Origin: an uncultured Bacteroidales bacterium
Lineage (GTDB): Bacteria; Bacteroidota; Bacteroidia; Bacteroidales; Muribaculaceae
Direction: 5' to 3'
NCBI GenBank assembly: GCA_947644715.1
Contig: CANSAP010000004.1
Coordinates: 36,674 to 100,673 of the forward strand
Length of the DNA: 64,000 nt
The translations under genes and the position numbers were made by a program. Below are positions 58,544 through 64,000 of this stretch, in pieces. Position 1 is the first letter of the stretch; every line of letters starts with the position of its first letter. Under the pieces are notes generated by a model, which ran no database searches, was not told the origin of the DNA, and saw only the letters and a list, made by a program, of their open reading frames with translations.

Positions 58544-59670
58544 AACCCTGCAAAATCATAAGAGCCTGCACCGTCTCTCAATCCGTGGGATTCTTTGTCG
58601 GCATGATTCCCGATTTCAAGAAAATGGGACTGGATGTCGTCTCCGTTTCATCTGACGGGCCGGAACTGGAACGCGTGCGCAAAGCCGGAGCACGCCCCAT
58701 AGCAGTTGAAATGCAACGACACATTTCTCCGCTAAAAGACTTGAAATCACTCCTGCAACTCATCAAGGTATTCCGGAGAGAGAAGCCTCAGATGGTCCAC
58801 TCCATGACCCCCAAGGCCGGCCTTCTGTGCATGATAGCCGCAAGGATTGCACGCGTACCGGTAAGGCTTCACACCTTCACCGGACTGGTTTTCCCGACAG
58901 CCCACGGATTGCAAAAAAAGATTCTGATGCTCACCGACCGTTTGACCTGCGCCTTCGCCACCCACATTATCCCCGAAGGCGAAGGGGTCAAAAACGACCT
59001 GCTCGCCCATGGTATTACAACGAAGCCGCTGAAAGTGCTCGGACACGGCAACTGCCGAGGCATCGACCTGATGAAATTCGACCGTACCCCCGAAGTGATG
59101 CGCCAAGCCGACCAACTCCGCACCCCCGGCAAATTCACATTCATCTGCATCGGACGCCTCGTGGGCGACAAAGGCATAAACGAACTCGTGGAAGCCTTCA
59201 CCCGGCTCACCCGGCAGTTACCAGACACCCGACTTCTGCTCATCGGCCCTTACGAACCGGAGCTTGACCCAATCAGGCCTGAAACCTCGGCAGCCATAGA
59301 AAGCCACCCGGCCATCGAAGCCGCAGGTCCGCAGAACGATGTGCGCCCCTGGCTGGCAGCCGCCGACTGCGCCATCCTTGCCAGCTACCGTGAAGGCTTC
59401 CCTAACGTAGTGATTGAAGCCGGAGCAATGGGGCTGCCTCAGATAGTTACCGACATCAACGGAGCCAACGAAATAATCATAGAAGGCAAAAATGGCCTCA
59501 TCATTCCCCCGAAAAATGTAGAAGCCCTCTACCAAGCCATGCAGCGCATGGCCACAGACACCCGTCTGCGAGAAACGCTGGCCGCCGACGCCCGCCCGCT
59601 CATAGCCTCCCGCTTCGAGCAATCCTACGTGCGCAACTGCCTCTACGACTTCTACCATCAAATCCTCTGA
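58540..59670 (+). CDS. Glycosyltransferase family 4
   Basis: VHSMTPKAGLLCMIAARIARVPVRLHTFTGLVFP...LASYREGFPNVVIEAGAMGLPQIVTDINGANEII. Confidence 0.93.
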   Translation: MKPCKIIRACTVSQSVGFFVGMIPDFKKMGLDVVSVSSDGPELERVRKAGARPIAVEMQRHISPLKDLKSLLQLIKVFRREKPQMVHSMTPKAGLLCMIAARIARVPVRLHTFTGLVFPTAHGLQKKILMLTDRLTCAFATHIIPEGEGVKNDLLAHGITTKPLKVLGHGNCRGIDLMKFDRTPEVMRQADQLRTPGKFTFICIGRLVGDKGINELVEAFTRLTRQLPDTRLLLIGPYEPELDPIRPETSAAIESHPAIEAAGPQNDVRPWLAAADCAILASYREGFPNVVIEAGAMGLPQIVTDINGANEIIIEGKNGLIIPPKNVEALYQAMQRMATDTRLRETLAADARPLIASRFEQSYVRNCLYDFYHQIL

Positions 59671-59683
59671 CTCCTCCCAACAA

Positions 59684-60649
59684 ATGAAACAATACTTAGA
59701 AAACATGGACGACGAGATTAGAGACGGACATCTCGTCACCGCAAAAATGAAGCGCATCTGGAACATCCAATTAAACATGGTGATGCGCCTTTTTGAGGTT
59801 TGTAAAAAATACAATCTCCGTATATGGGCCGATGGAGGCACCCTATTAGGGGCTGTGAGACATAAAGGCTTTATACCCTGGGATGACGACATTGACTTGT
59901 CTATGCCCAGAGCCGATTATGACAAACTCGTGGAAGTGGCGCCAAAGGAATTCAAGGCACCCTTCTTTTTCCAAAGTTTCACAACAGATAAATATTATTT
60001 TTGCGGCTTTGCCAAACTGAGATACGATGGCACATGCATGATGGAACGCTTTGAAATGAATCTCCCTGACTGCAAAAAGCATATGGGAATCTTCATAGAT
60101 ATTTTTATTTTGGACAAGGTTCCATCTGAAAACACAAACCTTTATCTTTCTCGAATCACCAATTATTCAAAGCTGATTTACGACTTTGTAAAGCATCGTA
60201 GCGAACTGCATTACCTCTTCCTCCCGCACAGAATTCTTGCATTAATTCAAGAGAGCTTCAAGTTGAAGAGAAAAGCTCTCTGGAGTCGCAAGAAATTATT
60301 TAGTCATTTGGAAGAGTTGCACCGCAATGAGAAAGACCCGAGTGAGCTATATTCTCTTGTGTCATTCGACAACAATCCGAAATTAATCCGGGATAGCTCA
60401 TCCATTGAGTCTACTCTATACTTGCCTTTTGAGACAATAGACATGCCGGTAATGAACGGATACAAAAACATTCTGACCAATTACTACGGCGACTACATGA
60501 CCCCTATCAAAGGAACGCAACTACACTTCACAGGTGTAATTGATCCGGAAAAACCTTACACCTACTATCTCAAACAAATCAGAATAAACTATCTAAGTTT
60601 GCTGCTGACAAGCTGCAAATTAGTATTCAAGACCCTAACGTCAAGATAA
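59684..60649 (+). CDS. LicD family protein (phosphotransferase)
   Basis: FEVCKKYNLRIWADGGTLLGAVRHKGFIPWDDDIDLSMPRADYDKLVEVAP. Confidence 0.95.
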   Translation: MKQYLENMDDEIRDGHLVTAKMKRIWNIQLNMVMRLFEVCKKYNLRIWADGGTLLGAVRHKGFIPWDDDIDLSMPRADYDKLVEVAPKEFKAPFFFQSFTTDKYYFCGFAKLRYDGTCMMERFEMNLPDCKKHMGIFIDIFILDKVPSENTNLYLSRITNYSKLIYDFVKHRSELHYLFLPHRILALIQESFKLKRKALWSRKKLFSHLEELHRNEKDPSELYSLVSFDNNPKLIRDSSSIESTLYLPFETIDMPVMNGYKNILTNYYGDYMTPIKGTQLHFTGVIDPEKPYTYYLKQIRINYLSLLLTSCKLVFKTLTSR

Positions 60650-60680
60650 TCGTAACCGATGCGGAGAGGATGCGAAAAAT

Positions 60681-61520
60681 ATGCTCCCACATCGAATTCA
60701 AACAGACTTTTCCAATATGCAGGCTTCACAAACACCACAATTGATACTTGAGGCAAAAGACTACATCGGCACGGATTACGAGAAAGTACCCTATCTATAC
60801 TCTAATCTTGATTCTTTGGCTGACAATAACCCTAATATCAAGCTATGGATTGAACGAGACAAAACCGGTCAGATTATCTCCGTCAGCCTCCTGTATCACA
60901 CTTGCCTGCACTTCTATTCTCATCAGGACATTTATTCCGGTACTCTGTTCAGGGAAATCATCGCCAACAACCGGGTGGATGTAATAATGCTTCAAGCAAC
61001 TCGAACAGACCTCCTGAAGCAGTTTAATCATGAGCAATGGGACTTTGTTACAGATTATATCATTCGACATGAGACCCGCATGTTTAATCCGAATTTTCAA
61101 TCTTACGAAGTTCAAGATGCTTCAGAAATACCCGAAATAGCGGATTTATTACTCTCTGAGCCCATATACGCTGAAATTTACACCCGCCCACAACTGACAG
61201 AGCAATTATACGACCGCTGGAAATCAGGCTTTGGAAAAATATTCCGCATGAGAATTGATAATCAAACTGCAGGCTGCGTAGCCGTGACCGGAGAGAATGA
61301 CCGGTTTATATTCGACGGCTGCCTGGCGGTGGGAGCATCTTATCGCAGAAAAGGCATTGCCGAGATTCTGATGAAAGCAGTAATCTCATATGCTTGCAGT
61401 AAGGGAAAGAATTGCCTTTGCTTCATTGGAGTTGAAAACCACGCCAGTCTGGCAATGCACAAGAAGTTTGAACAACCGGCCATCATAGGCAAAATCACTA
61501 AATGTATCAGAAAAACATGA
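60681..61520 (+). CDS. GNAT-family N-acetyltransferase
   Basis: GCVAVTGENDRFIFDGCLAVGASYRRKGIAEILMKAVISYACSKGKNCLCFIGVENHASLAMHKKFEQP. Confidence 0.85.
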   Translation: MLPHRIQTDFSNMQASQTPQLILEAKDYIGTDYEKVPYLYSNLDSLADNNPNIKLWIERDKTGQIISVSLLYHTCLHFYSHQDIYSGTLFREIIANNRVDVIMLQATRTDLLKQFNHEQWDFVTDYIIRHETRMFNPNFQSYEVQDASEIPEIADLLLSEPIYAEIYTRPQLTEQLYDRWKSGFGKIFRMRIDNQTAGCVAVTGENDRFIFDGCLAVGASYRRKGIAEILMKAVISYACSKGKNCLCFIGVENHASLAMHKKFEQPAIIGKITKCIRKT

Positions 61521-62839
61521 CAAGGGTTATAACTTACGGCACCTACGACCTTCTCCATTACGGCCATATTAAGTTATTGGAGAGAGCGAAAGCGTTGGGT
61601 GACTATTTGATTGTTGGAATCACTGCCGACGGATTCGATAAGACACGCGGCAAAATTAACGTGCAACAATCGCTGATAGAACGCATTGAAGGTGTGCGCC
61701 GAACCGGGCTGGCTGATGAAATAATAGTCGAAGAGTATCAGGGGCAGAAGATTGATGACATTATCCGCAAAGAGGTGGATATATTCACTGTCGGAAGTGA
61801 CTGGATAGGGCAATTCGACTATCTGAATGAATATTGCAAAGTCGTTTACCTTGACCGCACCAAAGGAGTTTCATCATCAGAAATCAGGGCATCAAACAAT
61901 GAAATCAGACTTGGCCTCGTCGGGGACACTCCGGTCTTGGAAAAATTCTCACGCGAGTGCTGCTATGTAAATGGTATTAAAATAGTGGGACTTTACTCTC
62001 AGGACTTTAAGATTGACGGCATTGAATGCTATGCTGACTACGACAGCTTATTACAGCATTGTGATGCCGTTTATGTCCTATCCCCCCCTAAGTGCCACTA
62101 TAACCAGATTAAGAAGGCGCTATTGCTCGGAAAGCATGTGCTTTATGAATCACCAATGACCCTCAACACACAAGAAACAAAGGAGTTAATTCAGATAGCA
62201 TCAGAAAAAAATCTTGTTTTATACGCCGGAATCAAAACGGCCTACTCCACGGCCTATTCCAGAATGATTCTTTTGGTAAAATCCGGCGTGATTGGAGATA
62301 TTGTCTCAATTGATGCCACATGCACAAGCCTGAGATATAATGAAGGCCACAATCCCGACAAGCTGTCAAAAACCTGGAGCAGCATCAATACATGGGGACC
62401 GATTGCTTTGTTACCCGTGTTCCAACTCTTAGGCTCCAAGTATGCCCACAAACAGATTATATCAAAATTCTCTGACAAGTCTGACGAATATGATCTGTTC
62501 ACACAGATTAATTTCACTTATCCCCACTCCGTGGCCACTATTAGAATGGGGAATGGTGTGAAAGCCGAGGGGGAACTTATAATCGGAGGAACCAAAGGAT
62601 ATATCTACGTCCCCGCACCTTGGTGGAAGCTGGATTATTTCGAATGCCGATACGAGAACCCTAACGACAACAAGCGATATTTCTACCAGCTTGACGGCGA
62701 AGGGTTGAGATATGAAATCGTTTCATTCCTCAGAGCCATTTCCGACAAATCTATACATTATGTCTCAAGAGACATCACCCTATCGATTACGCAAATCATG
62801 GAAGATTTTGTCAACGGACAAGATTTAGTAAAAATATAA
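61517..62839 (+). CDS. TagD-like cytidylyltransferase fused to a Gfo/Idh/MocA-like oxidoreductase domain
   Basis: N-term VITYGTYDLLHYGHIKLLERAKALGDYLIVGI...TKGVSSSEIRA; C-term RLGLVGDTPVLEKF...DAVYVLSPPKCHYNQIKKALLLGKHVLYESPMTLNTQETKELIQIASEKNLVLYAGIKTAYS; ATGA overlap with the upstream gene. Confidence 0.85.
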   Translation: MTRVITYGTYDLLHYGHIKLLERAKALGDYLIVGITADGFDKTRGKINVQQSLIERIEGVRRTGLADEIIVEEYQGQKIDDIIRKEVDIFTVGSDWIGQFDYLNEYCKVVYLDRTKGVSSSEIRASNNEIRLGLVGDTPVLEKFSRECCYVNGIKIVGLYSQDFKIDGIECYADYDSLLQHCDAVYVLSPPKCHYNQIKKALLLGKHVLYESPMTLNTQETKELIQIASEKNLVLYAGIKTAYSTAYSRMILLVKSGVIGDIVSIDATCTSLRYNEGHNPDKLSKTWSSINTWGPIALLPVFQLLGSKYAHKQIISKFSDKSDEYDLFTQINFTYPHSVATIRMGNGVKAEGELIIGGTKGYIYVPAPWWKLDYFECRYENPNDNKRYFYQLDGEGLRYEIVSFLRAISDKSIHYVSRDITLSITQIMEDFVNGQDLVKI

Positions 62840-62847
62840 CACTCGAT

Positions 62848-63906
62848 ATGTATTACATCAATCCGGACATTGTTAATCTACACCGCATTTTCGACCAAAA
62901 TGCACGTGATAATTACATCAGAATGGATCTCAACGAGAATCCCGGCGGACTCCCTACAGAGTTCATTCAAAAAGTATTTGCGGAGATAACTCCGGAAACC
63001 ATCTCAAAGTATCCCGAGCAGTTAGCCTTCACTGAGAAGCTGGCAGCTCATTTGGGCTGCGCTGTCAATAACATATGCCTCACCAACGGTTCTGCCGAAG
63101 CTATACGATATATCATCCAGGCTTTTACGAGTCCAAATGGAAAAATCGTTTCGGTCGCGCCCTCTTACGCTATGTATGAGGTCTACTCTAAAATGTATGG
63201 GCGTAAGCATGTGCCGGTTGCCTACAATAACGACCTCTCGTTCGATACTCAGAACATTATCAATGAGATAACTCCGGACACGGAATTGGTCATTATCGTC
63301 AATCCAAACAATCCGGTTGGCGATGCATATTCCGAGCAGGAAATGGAACAGATAATTGCAGCTGCGCAAAAGAATGAGGCTACTGTGCTGATTGACGAGG
63401 CTTACCATTACTTCTATCCGAACTCATTCCTTAAATATGCATTGGAAAATGAGCACGTCTTCGTTACCCGCACATGCTCTAAACTCTTCTCACTTGCCGG
63501 ATGCCGCCTTGGCTTCGCAATAGGCAAACCTGAGGGTATTGCTCTCGTTCAAAAGCTCTGCACACCTCATAACATCAACGCCTTCGGAATGGCTTTCGCC
63601 GCTGCAATCCTGGATACACCCGGAATGCTCCAATCAATGATTAATACTCAATTGGAAGGCAAACGTTTTTTGGTTGAATCCCTTCGTGAGCTCGGCTATG
63701 AGGTGAATGCAAAAGAGGGTAATTTCATTTTTGTCAAGCCTAAAACTGATGCCGACACTCTCGTGGCTCGAATGAAAACAGAAAAAAGGATTCTTATTAA
63801 ATCCTATAACGGTATAGGTTGTCTTGGCAACTGCCTGCGCATCTCCACTGGTCCTAAAGAAATCATGAAGATTTTCATTGACGCTCTTATCGCTCTTGAC
63901 AAATAG
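62848..63906 (+). CDS. HisC-like PLP aminotransferase (class I/II)
   Basis: MDLNENPGGLP...LTNGSAEAIRYIIQAF...VNPNNPVGDAYSEQEMEQII...LIDEAYHYF...RTCSKLFSLAGCRLGFAIG. Confidence 0.92.
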   Translation: MYYINPDIVNLHRIFDQNARDNYIRMDLNENPGGLPTEFIQKVFAEITPETISKYPEQLAFTEKLAAHLGCAVNNICLTNGSAEAIRYIIQAFTSPNGKIVSVAPSYAMYEVYSKMYGRKHVPVAYNNDLSFDTQNIINEITPDTELVIIVNPNNPVGDAYSEQEMEQIIAAAQKNEATVLIDEAYHYFYPNSFLKYALENEHVFVTRTCSKLFSLAGCRLGFAIGKPEGIALVQKLCTPHNINAFGMAFAAAILDTPGMLQSMINTQLEGKRFLVESLRELGYEVNAKEGNFIFVKPKTDADTLVARMKTEKRILIKSYNGIGCLGNCLRISTGPKEIMKIFIDALIALDK

Positions 63907-63945
63907 AGTCTGACAGAAACATTAGTACTCCACCCAAAGAACACT

Positions 63946-64000
63946 ATGCCCCACACATCAGAGCTCACCCTGCACTGCACCCGTAGCTTTGCCTCAATCC
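63946..64000 (+). CDS. Start of an unidentified ORF (truncated by window end)
   Basis: ATG at 63946, MPHTSELTLHCTRSFASI..., open to the window edge; too short to assign. Confidence 0.35.
   Translation, partial: MPHTSELTLHCTRSFASI

Noticed and set aside
1-64000. CRISPR arrays, tRNA/rRNA genes, restriction-modification or toxin-antitoxin modules, serine invertases
   Set aside because: None seen on either strand by eye; absence cannot be proven without a dedicated search (for example tRNAscan-SE, CRISPR finders).

Overview
Chromosomal window from a Bacteroidales bacterium; Muribaculaceae-like is an inference from protein style and the TAnnTTTG promoters. No rRNA, tRNA or CRISPR was seen. Left half: housekeeping genes (aroQ fragment, cysS, pgk), a small glycosyltransferase cluster, an MFS transporter, a large secreted protein, an AmgK/RapZ-like fusion with a MurU-like nucleotidyltransferase, and a tonB-exbB-exbD-exbD operon. 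Middle (23.8-33.8 kb): an HmuRSTUV-type anaerobic heme acquisition/dechelation operon. A calycin-like lipoprotein occupies the usual hmuY slot and a PepSY protein leads the operon. Next comes an ECF sigma / anti-sigma-like / outer-membrane beta-barrel trio. Right third (39.8 kb to the end): a capsule/exopolysaccharide locus with a tyrosine recombinase, a 24-bp perfect inverted repeat around a promoter that currently faces away from the operon (apparent OFF state), upxY, an unknown 427-aa protein in the upxZ position, flippase, many glycosyltransferases, pyruvyltransferase, glf, LicD, a cytidylyltransferase/Gfo-Idh-MocA fusion and a HisC-like aminotransferase. Main hunt results: (1) the invertible promoter in the OFF orientation; (2) an O-acyltransferase split at a G8 homopolymer (G7 restores the frame), a second possible phase-variation switch in the same locus; (3) a family of three intergenic 190-250 bp palindromic elements with different arms but a shared, covarying CGGG-loop hairpin core, possibly an undescribed structured RNA or MITE-like family; (4) a recurrent 15-bp dyad AAGTCAAGATGACTT; (5) a possible new hemophore in the heme operon.
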